This document shows, piece by piece, positions 11,420-23,000 of a stretch of DNA of 64,000 nt (within the stretch, counting starts at the first letter, position 1; each line of letters begins with the position of its first letter). The stretch comes from Auanema rhodensis (taxonomy: Eukaryota > Nematoda > Chromadorea > Rhabditida > Rhabditidae). A program made the translations under genes and the position numbers. The stretch lies in contig OZ059897.1 of assembly GCA_964057225.1 (NCBI GenBank), positions 6,076,001-6,140,000 of the forward strand, written 5' to 3'. The notes under the pieces are model-generated. The model did no database searches and had not been told where the DNA came from. It worked only from the letters and a program-made list of their open reading frames with translations.

Positions 11420-13372
11420 AACAGTCTAACTGGTCACTTGATATATCAATTATATATCGGAAATTAAGAAAATTTTGGACAAAGTCTCAATTATGTCTGT
11501 ATTAGTTCATTTAAGTGTATAGCATAGAAGTATAACAAACTGATATTAATTTTCCTTTTTTGGTTTTTCTACCGTCTTTTCCAGGAAAAGAAATTTTTTT
11601 TTGTTCAGATGTTGTTTCTGATTTTTTCAAAACAGAATCGAATGGTTTTGTTATTTTTTACGCAGATATATCCGGCATAGACCTACTTATCGTTGTGCTT
11701 TCTATCACGATATCATACTTCACGGGTTGATCAGTGTTCATCAATGAATGAACGCTGATCAGATGGTTCTGATCCGGTCAAATCTGCTGCTCCTGATTAC
11801 CAATATGATAACTAAAATGTATTTCATAATTTGCTTACTTTAGATCAGTCCCTGCTTACATTCATTCCTTTTCTCTGTCTCTCTATGATGTTACTCTCTC
11901 GCTGTTTATGTGTGTTCTTAAACGAATGTAAGACAATGATAAATAATTTAGCGTTTTCTAATAAAGTCTTCTCATTTTTACGATTCAAACAACATTTCAT
12001 GTTTTTTTTTCAAAAGTCGAACCTGCTGGCTTGATCAGAACTTTTTTGAGTGCAAGTAGCCGCAGGGTCTTTGGCTGGCGAAGGCTTAGAACGAAACATC
12101 GGACTTGAAATTCAAGAACTGCTGTTGAGTTGACGGATATTTCTCATAAAAAAAGTAAATGACGGACAAGCTTAGTACGTTTTACGGATCGGAAACAAAG
12201 AATGTGATCTAATCAAATTGACAGCTACAAATGTTGTTCTTTTCTTATGAATGTTCATTAGGAAAATAAACATAAATGTAGGGTATATACCCCACATATT
12301 CTTTCATAGCAGGTAATCAGATATTAATTTCTTTTTTTGAAAAATAAAAAAAAAGACGAGAATTCAAAGAGGATATGCTGAATGTAAAAGATATTTCAGG
12401 AACAATTAGATTGAAAAGCATACAACCTAATGGAAAATATGTTTCATTGAACTTTTCCTTTTCTTTTTTTGGATACTAAATGAGGAAAAGGAGGGAAAGA
12501 TATATAGTCTATTCACAGCTTTTTACTTTGCAGGATATTCTTGTCAACTTGTGATACAAGAAAGCATTCATACATGAAACATGAGGAAACTTGCTTGTGC
12601 CCTATTTTCATTGACCAGTTGTCCAGTAGATGATCTCCGTTTCGATATAATACTCTTACTTGTTACTGTGTTACCTAGCTGCTTAGTCGCACTTTAACTA
12701 CATCTTCTCTTTTTTTCAGTTTTATAAAGATAGTTCTTATTATAAATAAACAATGAATCTGTATAAATCGCTTTTTGAATGCAAAAATACCGGAAAATAC
12801 CAATTGTCCCACCCAGGTTAGTCAAAGATAACATCTCATCAAGTATATATACAAGTTATATCACTTTCACAAATTTCTACTTGTCAATGTGGTAGGTAAA
12901 AGCTAAATAAAACGTATAATAGCTGTATTATTTAATCAAATCACTCGAATTTAAGAACAATTTCGCTAACTTCTATTGTTTCGTTGCAATTGCGCCTTGT
13001 GACAAAAAGTCCTCAGATACGAGAAACGACGAGTATTCCACTCATCTTGTCAGTGGTCCTTTTCCAGTTCATTTTTTTGTGCCATTGGGCTAAAGGAGGG
13101 TGGGACAGATCTGAATCTGCCGTCCATTAATCTGAACCTAGTCTATATAAGGATAAGATGAGCAGATATCCTAGCATTAACTACAACGTTGTTGCATTCA
13201 ACCTCAGCTAATATAGCGATAGAATATGAGAAAGATCAGTACTTATTTTCTAACCTAATCTATATACTATATTTATTTTAAAATCATAATAAGTTTTTGT
13301 ATTATATTGTCTTTTCTATTTACTATACTTGTTTTCTGAAGATGTCATCTGAATTTTACATAACATTTTCAG
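11420..13372. other. intergenic between bestrophin and the 12-cysteine protein gene
   Basis: About 1.95 kb. The first part is bestrophin 3' UTR with further AATAAA hexamers (for example near 11961 and 12264). The rest is AT-rich upstream DNA of the next gene. A TATATAAGG-like run at 13144-13152, about 230 bases upstream of the next ATG, is a possible promoter. No coding frame is supported. Confidence 0.55.
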
Positions 13373-16300
13373 ATGGGATCTATAATTTGGATCTTGACCT
13401 TATGTCTAGCCTCCGTATCTGCAGCTACAAACAGAGTAAGATACTTTCTCATTTATTTATTTGATTTTTGAAACTATTTAAGACATCTTGTTTTCAATAC
13501 ATTGATTGTTATGAGAAGGCACAAATCAATTTGAAAGATTGTGCTGGAGGAACTGGAATTGCCTTAACTCTTGAGAGCAAAGACAGAACTCTAGCCCAGC
13601 TTTTTGCTGAACAATCTAATGTTATTAATGGATGTCAAGGTAAATTAAATCAAAAAATTGAAATTGTTATGCTGCAATTGAACTTTATGAAATCATCATT
13701 CAAAAATACGTTTTTTTACTAATCGGTGAACAGTAGTTTTTTTTAAATTTTTTAAAAGAAAGTATAAAAACCGGTTTTTTCAGATCATCTCATGAAGGAG
13801 ATCATCGACTTCGATGCTTTGCAGGTTCTTGTTACTCAGGATTCTCGTGAATGTTTCGAAAAGCTTCCAGAAAACACAAGACCAATTGTATGTGTTCTAG
13901 TATTTATTAGAAGCGAAAAATTATTTCCTTTAAGAATTCCGGTAACTGTGAGTTCACTCCAACACCAGTTCGAGATCATTATGGAAAGGATAAATACCAA
14001 TGTGCTACTGAATATTTGGAGGATCGAAAACAATGTGAAACGCTTTTAAGATGCTGTCCTGATCATTCTAGGTGAGTATGAGATGCAACCGCTCTTGATC
14101 ATTGCTTGCAATTAAATGAATTATCGATTTATTCGAACCTTTTGGAACTAAGTGCCAATTTATTTAAAATTTATATTTCAGATGTGGAGAACGTATTAAT
14201 GCCATCAGCTTGGCTTATCAACAAGCTTCTGCTAAATGTATTAAATCATTTTGAATAAGAAATATATAATCATTGTTTTCAGCTTTACAAATCGTTTCCA
14301 ACCTATTGAGTTGTGTTGTTTCCCGTGAACCTAGCACTCATGAGTTGGTATCTCATCTCAAACACCAAAGAAGTGCTCTGAGAAATGCCGGTCTTCCCTT
14401 CTTTAAGCCTGATCTTGCTACTGGTGATAACATATATCTTATTTTCTAAATCTTTGATATTTTTCCAGAAGAGCGTATCAACCGTCGTTTAACTTTGACG
14501 TCTACTGTCACACAAAACCAACGTCAAAAAAAGTTTGTTCAGCGTTACCATGAGGTAAGCTGAGCTTTTAAGACTAAAAGCTTTCCAAATGCGTTTTGAC
14601 CACTTTAACAAATTATTGTTCTAGATCCGCAATGCTCTTGTTGTTCGTATTGCCAAAGAAACATCTCCAAAGCCAGAAACTACCACCGCTCCTGCTTCAA
14701 AAGATCGACGTGTTAATATGATTAAGAATCTTTTGAAGTAATTCAAATACCCCCCGTTATGTCATTCAAACATCTATTAAGAAATGCTGATGATCAAGAC
14801 CTTGCTATCTATGTTTCATTGATTTCTGATGGAAACTTCGAAAAACTGTCGGAGCTCGAAAAGGAAAAGCTTCTAAAAATTGGAGATGAGAATGAGGCTC
14901 AAAACGCTATTGAGAAGATTGGTGTCCTAAAGAACGCTATCACGGTTTGTAAATTGAGACAAGTTCTTATCAAAGATTAACTTTAGAAAGCCATATCCAA
15001 CAAAGAACACAAGACTATTGAATATGCTATCAAATCTCAGATTTCTCGCGAAGCTGCTGCTGAGTTAGAGGAAGATGAGAACGAATGGAATGACGTATAG
15101 ACACTTAGAAAAAGTTGTAATCATATTATTAAATATTCAGAGAAGAGAAAAGGAAGCAGTCAATGAAGTACTTGGAGAAGCATTGGAAGGAGTTGAAAGT
15201 GATATACTCTTCAGAGCCAAAAAATTCGCCTCAGCTGTAGGTGAAGCGATTGAAGCACAGAAGGAGCTTGTTCTTTCTAAGGACAGCACTTTCCAAGGAA
15301 ATGGTTTACGTCAGCAAAGGCAAGATAGTCTCCATATTTGAATATTTACTCAATGCAAGTGTTACAGAACTTCAGCTGTTGCTTCTCCCGATGAAGGAGC
15401 CATGGTTCACGACTACAGTATCTTGAAAGATAAACATGATGAACCAGCTTCATTCATTAAACAAACTTCTCTCGTACGGTATCAGCTTTGAAGATCAAAC
15501 TTTATTATTATTTTTAGGCTTTAGCTGATATTCAACCTCTTACTCAAGCTAAGTTGGTTAACGTAATTCAAACACCTATTCAAGAAAAAGAAGAAGTTGT
15601 TGAGGGATCCGGAAGTGAAGAAGTCGAGGGCTCTGGAAGTGAAGAAGTTATCGATGTTAAACCCAATGTAGATATTGAACCATCTATTCTTTCTGAAGAT
15701 GAACTTCTCACTCCAAGTGTTAAAGAAGAAGCCCCAAAAGAGTCTCAAAACACTAGTTCTGAATCTCATAAACATGATGGAAAGAAACACCATTATCATA
15801 AGCATCACCATCACCATCATCATCATCACCATAACTCTACTGAAACATCTACTTCTGCAAAGGAAAATCGGATTACTACGACTACTGTTGTTCCAGTGAG
15901 CACCGTTGAGACTGTTGCGACTGAACCTACCACGCTACTACCTGCTTCAACTGTTCCTTCTGAAGAACAATCTTTCACATCATCCACTGTCCCAACCACG
16001 TCGTCTACAGCTGTCACAACAACAATTGAAACAGTTACTGAAGAGAAAACAGAGAACGAAAGAAAGCCAAGAGGGGACGAACAAATTAGCGAATCTATTT
16101 CCAATAAAGATGAAGCCAAGGAAGAACTTACAGCTTTTAACAAAGATCAACAGGTTTTTTTCTTATACTAAACGTTCAGAAACAATATTTTTAAAGGAAT
16201 TCCGTGAGAAGATTGTCAACTTAAAGCGTAAGTTGGCTAAAATTGATGCCGTAAGTCAAGAAGCCGCTAAGTTAAAGAAAGACGAGTCCAAGAAAGAAGA

Positions 16301-17415
16301 TAACAACGTCCTTTCTAACATTGTGAATACAATGACTGACAATTTGAATACCAAGGTGAGTTTCTAAATTAATCTTTCAAATAGTCTTTTGTGATACAAG
16401 CATTTTTAGACTGTTAATGTTGATTCTTCAACTGACGAAGGTTTATCTACTACAACTAAGATCCCGTCTGAATCCTTGGTAAGTTCCAATGCAGCATATT
16501 TCTTGTTTGAATAAACAAACGACAGATTATTTGGATTATATATGCCCATTTCTTCTCAAACATTAAATAATCTATCTCAGTTTCCTTTGCTTCAGACAAT
16601 TTATTTTCTTACATTTCAGCCCAATTTCTGTTCTGAATATGCTAAATGCGATGACTTAGCTCATGAGTATGAAAATCAATGTCATGAACGTTATACTGAA
16701 AGCTATATGACTCATCGTAAGCTATTCAGAAATTGGATGAGAAAGAATACTTTGTTTTTCTTTTCAGATATTGAGGAATCAACGATTGTCAATATTCTTT
16801 ACAACAACTCTATTAGCAAACATGAAATCGTCATGAAGGCTTGTCTACGTCCTTTAGACAAAAATTCCTATTCTAACGTGAGTCCTTACTTAACAATATT
16901 TTCTTTAAAAACTGGAATTTAGTTGAAACAATTGTTGACTGTTCAACGTGGTGTTCGTAGGGCTTGCTTAGACTTAGGACGTAATCGTGGGGCAATCTCT
17001 TCAGAGGTCTTAGCTCAATGTCAAAGCACTCAATCTAATATTGATATTGATGCTTTCTTGAATAATCACAAACTTAGATCAGAAGAGAATCGTATCACAT
17101 GTCTAGCTAAGGTTGAAGCATTCCGTGATAGTTGTAACAACGTCAGCCGTTGCTGTGCCAGTATCGCACCGTATGTCCTTCAACTTTGGACTATTTAGTC
17201 ATTTCCGTTTCTATTTTTAGCTTTCTAACAATTTTACTTTTTTTATTTTCAGATGTGATAAGTACATAAATCAATCACCTCTCCAAAAACTGAAGGAAGA
17301 AGCTATTTCTACTCTTGTTCAACGCCAGAACGCCTGCGAAGAACGCATGATGGAAACCTTAAAATACATCCATGACAATCTTACCAGCCGTCGTAGACGT
17401 TTTTATATGAACTAA
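13373..17415 (+). CDS. large secreted protein with two 12-cysteine domains, Ser-Gly repeats and a histidine tract; possible proteoglycan core
   Basis: The ATG directly follows TTTTCAG, a likely trans-splice site. The product begins with a clear signal peptide (MGSIIWILTLCLASVSAA). Two cysteine domains of about 160-175 residues, one in the N-terminal third (13483-14330) and one at the C-terminus (16620-17340), share the same scaffold: C-x5-C-x10-C-x30/36-C-x24/25-C-x15/17-C-x17/26-C-x10-C-x5-CC-x5-C-x27/26-C. The region between is hydrophilic, helix-prone and free of cysteine. It holds a tandem EGSGSEEV pair (about 15603-15650), which matches glycosaminoglycan attachment sites (Ser-Gly flanked by acids), then a His-rich stretch with ten consecutive histidines, a Thr/Ser-rich mucin-like segment and a Glu/Lys-rich segment. 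The gene has many 40-60 nt introns. Two joins are uncertain: a TAA that overlaps a donor at 14738, and the exon ending near 15300-15320. I do not recognise the family; a worm chondroitin proteoglycan core is my inference. Confidence 0.8.
15770..15834 (+). repeat. histidine-codon (CAT/CAC) repeat within the coding sequence
   Basis: A trinucleotide CAT/CAC run encoding ten uninterrupted histidines, preceded by a broader His/Lys-rich segment. Metal binding is possible in principle; nothing else in the sequence proves it. Confidence 0.9.
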
Positions 17416-17703
17416 GAATTTAACAGTTCGAAAACCTCGCCAATATGCTTTAACAATCTCAACAAAAAATTCGTGGAGACGATTTATTTCCAAAGCAGAC
17501 ACGTGCCTTACTTACCAACCCCAGTGCATTGCAGTGATATTTATTTATTTGTTTGTTTATTAAATATTTATTAAAAACAGATTATCTTTTTTTTTTGAAG
17601 ATTAGATCTAAAGACTAGAAAGGCAACAAAATTTGGCACATAATAGAAATTTGTTAAAAATGGAATATTCACCGGAATCTCAACGAACTCTTGTTGCGCA
17701 AAA

Positions 17704-19846
17704 CTAGTGCTGAGTACAGATATATTTCCACTGGGTGAACTCGTCAATTCCTTGAGCGGCTCCTTCTCTACCAAGGCCACTTTCCTTAACACCTCCAAAA
17801 GCGGCTTCAGCACAAGAAATTAAGCCTTAAAATAGTATTTTAACAACGTAATTCATCAAAACATTTCAAATTGTCGTCATGAAGTTGCACAGCTGACACA
17901 ATTTGATAGTTTTAAATACCTTCATTAACACCAATCATTCCAACTTGCAGCTGTCTTGTTACACGATAAATCTGTGAAGAATCCTTACTGAAGATATATC
18001 CAGCAAGACCAGAACGAGACTTATTAGCATGAATCAAAACTTCCTTTTCATCTGTGAACCTTAAAACGAAATGTTTTTCACGATAAACATCAAAAGCTCG
18101 TCATACTTTCGAACAGCTGCAATAGGTCCGAAAATTTCTTGATGAGCAATTTCCATGTCATCAGTAATGCCAGTTACAAGAGTAGGCTGGTAGCAAGAAC
18201 CTTTACCGCGTTTTCCTCCCAAAACGATTTTAGCTCCTTTATTGGTAGCATCACTGAGAAGGGTTTGAATCTACAAAATGCAGAGCTACACATGTCCTAT
18301 TAAACACAATATACCTTTTCTACAGCCTTATCATTGATAAGAGGACCCTGATTGACACCATTCTCAAGACCATTGCCCACTTTCAAAGTTTTCATAGCTT
18401 CGCTAAGCTTATCTACATACTGTTTAAAGATCTGAAACAAGCATAAAACTACGCAATTCATAATAAGCTCTTGCCTTCTCATGAACATAGATTCGGTTAG
18501 CTGAAACACATGTTTGTCCAGAAGCACGGAATTTCGTAGCCATTGTTCCCTGAAAATCAATTTCATCTCGCAACATATGAAACTCATAATAAAAAACCTT
18601 AACAGCAACATCTAAGTCAGCTGTGTCGAAGATAATTAGTGGAGCATTTCCTCCCAACTCGAGACATACTCTCTTAACGGTAGAAGCTGATTGACTCAAT
18701 AAAATCTGAATACCTTATATCAGCAAAATAAAAGAATATATGAAGAAATAACCTTTCCAACAGCGGTACTACCGGTGAAGCTGATAGCATCAACGTCGGT
18801 TGATTCACAAAGATACTTAGAAATAGCAGCGGTATTTTTTCTATCAGCGGGAATAACATTGAAAACACCAGCAGGAAGACCAGCTTCTTCAGCAGTCTCA
18901 AAAAAAACTATACATAATTAATTTAAATTAAATTGACACCTGAGCTAAAGCTAAAGCGCTCAATGGAGTATCTTCAGCTGGCTTGACAACTAAAGTGCAT
19001 CCAGCAGCAAGAGCGGCTCCGGCCTTACGGGCAATCATAGCAGTTGGGAAATTCCACTAAAAAAAAGTAATAACTTCTATTTATTCTTGAAGTACATACT
19101 GGGGTAATCAGAACTACTACGCCAATAGGTTCACGAATGTGAATGTGTTCCCTATTAAGAACTGCTGGGTTTACAACCTAAACTCAGAAAGATTAGTATT
19201 GTTAAGTACCACGTTGAAGATTGCATACTTGGCCGTAAATGCGACGAGATTCTCCAGCATACCAATCGAAAAAAGCAGCAGAATATTGAATTTCTCCCTT
19301 AGCTTCAGCCAATGGTTTTCCCTGATTATTAATAATGTATTTAATCAAATACTACTCTCTCACCTGCTCAGAAGTTAAAAGCTTGGCAAGTTCCTCTTCA
19401 CGTTGGCTAAGAATATTGAACCATTTTTGAAGAATTTGTCCTTAAAAACGTATTCAGAGTATGAAACTATTTCATATAAATCATTCAAACCTCTTTGTTT
19501 AGCAGTAGTTTCTAATGACCACTTATGAAACACTTCGCGGGCAACAGAAACAGCCTAGAATCGATATTTGAAAGATTAAATGTTTTGTAAAATTTTACTT
19601 TCTGGGCATCAACAACGTCACAATTTGCTGTTTTAGCAATCAACTCTCCAGTATAAGGATTGTACACATCAAATGTTTTATTTGATTGAGCATTAATGAA
19701 CTGTCCTGAATAGGAACAATGAATTAAAATTTATAAAAGATAAACAAACCGTTCACATACGCTAAAGAACCTTTAGGGAGCACAGAAGAATACATTCTGA
19801 TACTGTTCATTTCTAGTCCAGACATTTTGATCAACCGGAAAGCCAT
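17704..19846 (-). CDS. alh-7: aldehyde dehydrogenase, succinate-semialdehyde dehydrogenase type
   Basis: NAD(P)-dependent oxidation of succinate semialdehyde to succinate in the GABA shunt, expected in mitochondria. The ATG at 19846 gives an N-terminus rich in Arg/Lys/Ser without acids except one ([10 protein letters not shown]...RMYSSV), a plausible import presequence. Then come YVNGQF, the PWNFP motif, [25 protein letters not shown] of the nucleotide fold, the catalytic-base motif LELGGNAP, the catalytic cysteine in [18 protein letters not shown], and the C-terminal [14 protein letters not shown]...GIDEF. The protein ends KYICTQH at 17704. Length (about 490 residues over about twelve exons) and motifs match ALDH5A1/SSADH rather than other ALDH classes; the worm name is by that similarity. 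It is convergent with the upstream secreted-protein gene (288 bases apart) and divergent from cactin, sharing a 189 bp promoter region. Confidence 0.93.
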
Positions 19847-20035
19847 GTTGAAACAAATTTCTTTAAATAGATTCCACTGAAAGGGAGTGGCAATAGCGCT
19901 ATTAAGTACACAAAATAGATTGCGCCAATGCTAAACTTATACGCTCCAACCCTAATTCAACTTTCGAAAATTATTTTAGCATATAACTATATGTAATATT
20001 CTATATTAATTTTCACATAATAATTCTTTGTAGAG
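19847..20035. promoter_or_regulatory. short divergent promoter region, ALDH / cactin
   Basis: Only 189 bases separate the two start codons, so both genes must be driven from this segment, unless one is fed from farther away. It is AT-rich and I see no TATA box or palindrome. Confidence 0.5.
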
Positions 20036-23000
20036 ATGGGAAAACATGATAAGAGACGTAGAAGTCGTAGCAGATCAAGGGAGAAGAAACGTGAGAAAAA
20101 ACGAAGACATTCATCCGATTCAAGTTCTGACAGCAGTAGGAGTCGCGATCGTTTTCAGGTAAGATCCTTCATTAACGCTGTTTAAATATTTTTGTAGTCC
20201 ACACTAGATAAAGGAAGAGCTGAGAAAAAGAATCAAAAGAAGTTGGAAAAGCAACGGCTCAAAGATAAGGAAACTCCCGAAGAGAAAAGAGCTAGACGGC
20301 TCGCAAAAAAGGAGAAAAAGGTATATATATATATTTTATATTATATAAGTTTATTATTTTAGAGAGAAGCTAGGAAAGCCAAAGAAGATGAAGGATATTT
20401 GCCTCAAACTCTATCATACACTAATATGAATAATCCATTCAATGACAGTAAATTGACTGAAACTTTCGTTTGGGGAAAGAAGTTGGAAGTCGAAGGACGT
20501 TCCCATGTTTCTACAAAAACTTTACAAAAAGAGTTAGAACAAATCTTGTAATAAATTCTGTAAACTCTGATTTAGAACTCGTAAACGTGTGGAAAAGAAT
20601 ATAAGAGAAATGGAAGAGTTCAAACGAGCTCGCGATGCCAGGATTGCAGCAAGGTGTTTTTTTAAAGCGTATCTTCGTACTTTTTCATTTTTAGAGAAGA
20701 CAAAGATATGATTCAACGTGACTTAGACAAGAGAGCACATGGAGACTGGGACGCCAAAGAACAACAGTTCCAACTTGAGCAAGCTAAAGTCCGTTCTAAA
20801 CTGCGTATTGAACAAAAACGTGCAAAGCCAATTGATCTTTTGTCAAGGTATGTTTAAGCAAAAAATTCGATTTCACTTCTCTTTTCAGGTATATTAATTT
20901 TGGTGAAGAAGAAACTAAAATTAATGAAGATGACGAGTTTGAAATGCAACATCCCGCCACATATGTTCTAAATCTCTCTGTTGATGATTATGAAGATCTC
21001 ATCGAAGATATAAAAGTTTTAAATTTTTTTTTATTAAACTGAACAAAGCTTTATTACAGGTATATCGAAGTTTAGATGGCAACAAAAATACTGAATATTG
21101 GAGAGATATAAGATGCATAATAGATGATGAATTAAAAAAACTACGATCAGATCCAAGCCGGCCTCAAGTTCATGGCTCAGTTCAAACTGATGTTTTAAAA
21201 ATGTTTAAGGTATGTATAAATATATTTAATTTGTTTCTACTTTTTTTCCATTATAATTCTAAAATATTATTTTGTTATTGCATTTTTTTTGTTTACCTTG
21301 GCAATTCATCTGGATCAGGCCATCTTTCAAAATCCAAGTTTTCTTCTTCACTTGTTAAACCGGCGTTAATACTAATTTCATCAAATAATTTGTATATTTT
21401 ATCATATTCTGTCGGCGTTACTTCTCCATCTAATGTCATAATAATGTCAAAAATTGCTCCATATCTAAAATTTTGATATTTCTTTCATATATCATTAATA
21501 CCTACTGTTTTGGCAAGTCTTGTAGGAAATTTTTAGTTTCAATCTCTTTAACTTTTGTCCACATGACTTCCATAGCCGGCAATCCTTGCCACGGCAATTT
21601 CTTCACAAATGATACAGTCAAGTAGAAAAATGCCTGTAGTTCCCCAGGCAAAGAATATAATTCTGAAAACAAAGTATATACAATTTTTTCATTTAAAAAA
21701 ACCTTTATAAGCAACTGGCATATAGTCTAATGAACCTTCCCATTTATTCCTTTCCTGTGATTCTGGGATTTCCATTGCACTCTATTTTCTACTATTTAAT
21801 ATTAAATACAAAAAGTAAAAAAACCTTTCTTATATAGGAGCAATCAGCTAAGAATAACGAGCGATTGGTTGCACAGAAATGGAAGCATTCTGGGTTGACA
21901 TTGCATAATAGGTATCCATGTTCGTGCACAGTTTTCAATATCTAGCTTTCAAAATTATTTGCTTAATTTTGTACATCCTCACTTTGAGAATATCTTTACT
22001 CAATTGTGCTGCCGTGCCGTAGCTGAATTTTTCACCGCAAAAACTAAAGCATTCTGGTAGAGTTGGTCCTTCTCGGAAATACTGTAGAAGAAATTCATAA
22101 TCTGGTGAATTCCAGAACGAATGAACTTGAGAGAAAAGTTTGTATTTATGCTGTTCCTCCATCTCAAAACATGCGCAAGAAATTTTACTATACATCGATA
22201 TTTTATACCTTTTTCAAAAATTGATATTCCTTGTTAATCAAGTTCTTTTTCCCAATTCTCAATAAGAGTTCTTCTTGTTCTGGTCCTACTGCTAAATACG
22301 TAGGGCCAATACTGTCATCCCATCCTATTCTTTCAAAAATCTAAATCTGTTTTCGTTTAAAATTTGGCTTGAATCTATTCCACCAACAGTGCATCGGCCA
22401 TCGAAAACGTATTGTGCAGGATACATTGGATATCCATTTAGTATTTCATACTGTTTAGTTAATTTTTCTTGTGATTTCTTCAAGTTTTCTTGAGTAAACT
22501 CCTAAAAAAATCATATTTTTCACCAACAAAAATAACTTAACCTGTTCAGTATTCACCAGCGCCATTTGATTTAAAAAATACGCATATTACGTGGATTTGT
22601 TGGAATTCCACGCAACTTATGAAATATGCTAATTTTTTGTTTACAGGGCTCATCGTTGGATAAATTGCTCACCTTGGAAAGTTCTATTACAAATCGTATT
22701 GAAAATCCAGGTCCTGGTGTAGATGTGGCTTTCTGGGAAGGAGTTTTAGGTAATAAAATCCTGGTTGACAACAAACATGAAATGTTTCAGAACATTTAAA
22801 AGTACATATTGCTAAAACAAGATTAAAGGAATTGCATCAATCTAAGATAAAACTGAAATTGAAGCTTATTCGAGATGAAAATGAGAAGCAAGCTGGCCCC
22901 ACTGACTCAATTCCAAGAGCAATAAAGGTTATAATTAGTCTTAATTTAATTTATCATATTCAAAAAATTCAGGCTTCATCATCCCAGTCTATTGATTATG

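Noticed and set aside
15521-15832. Long Met/Val- and Phe-rich open frame on the minus strand
   Set aside because: It is the antisense shadow of the CAT/CAC histidine run and neighbouring acidic codons of the secreted-protein gene.
13373-17415. Idea that the 12-cysteine gene is a broken pseudogene because of the in-frame TAA at 14739
   Set aside because: The TAA lies within an intron whose removal restores the frame exactly, and all other exons are intact.
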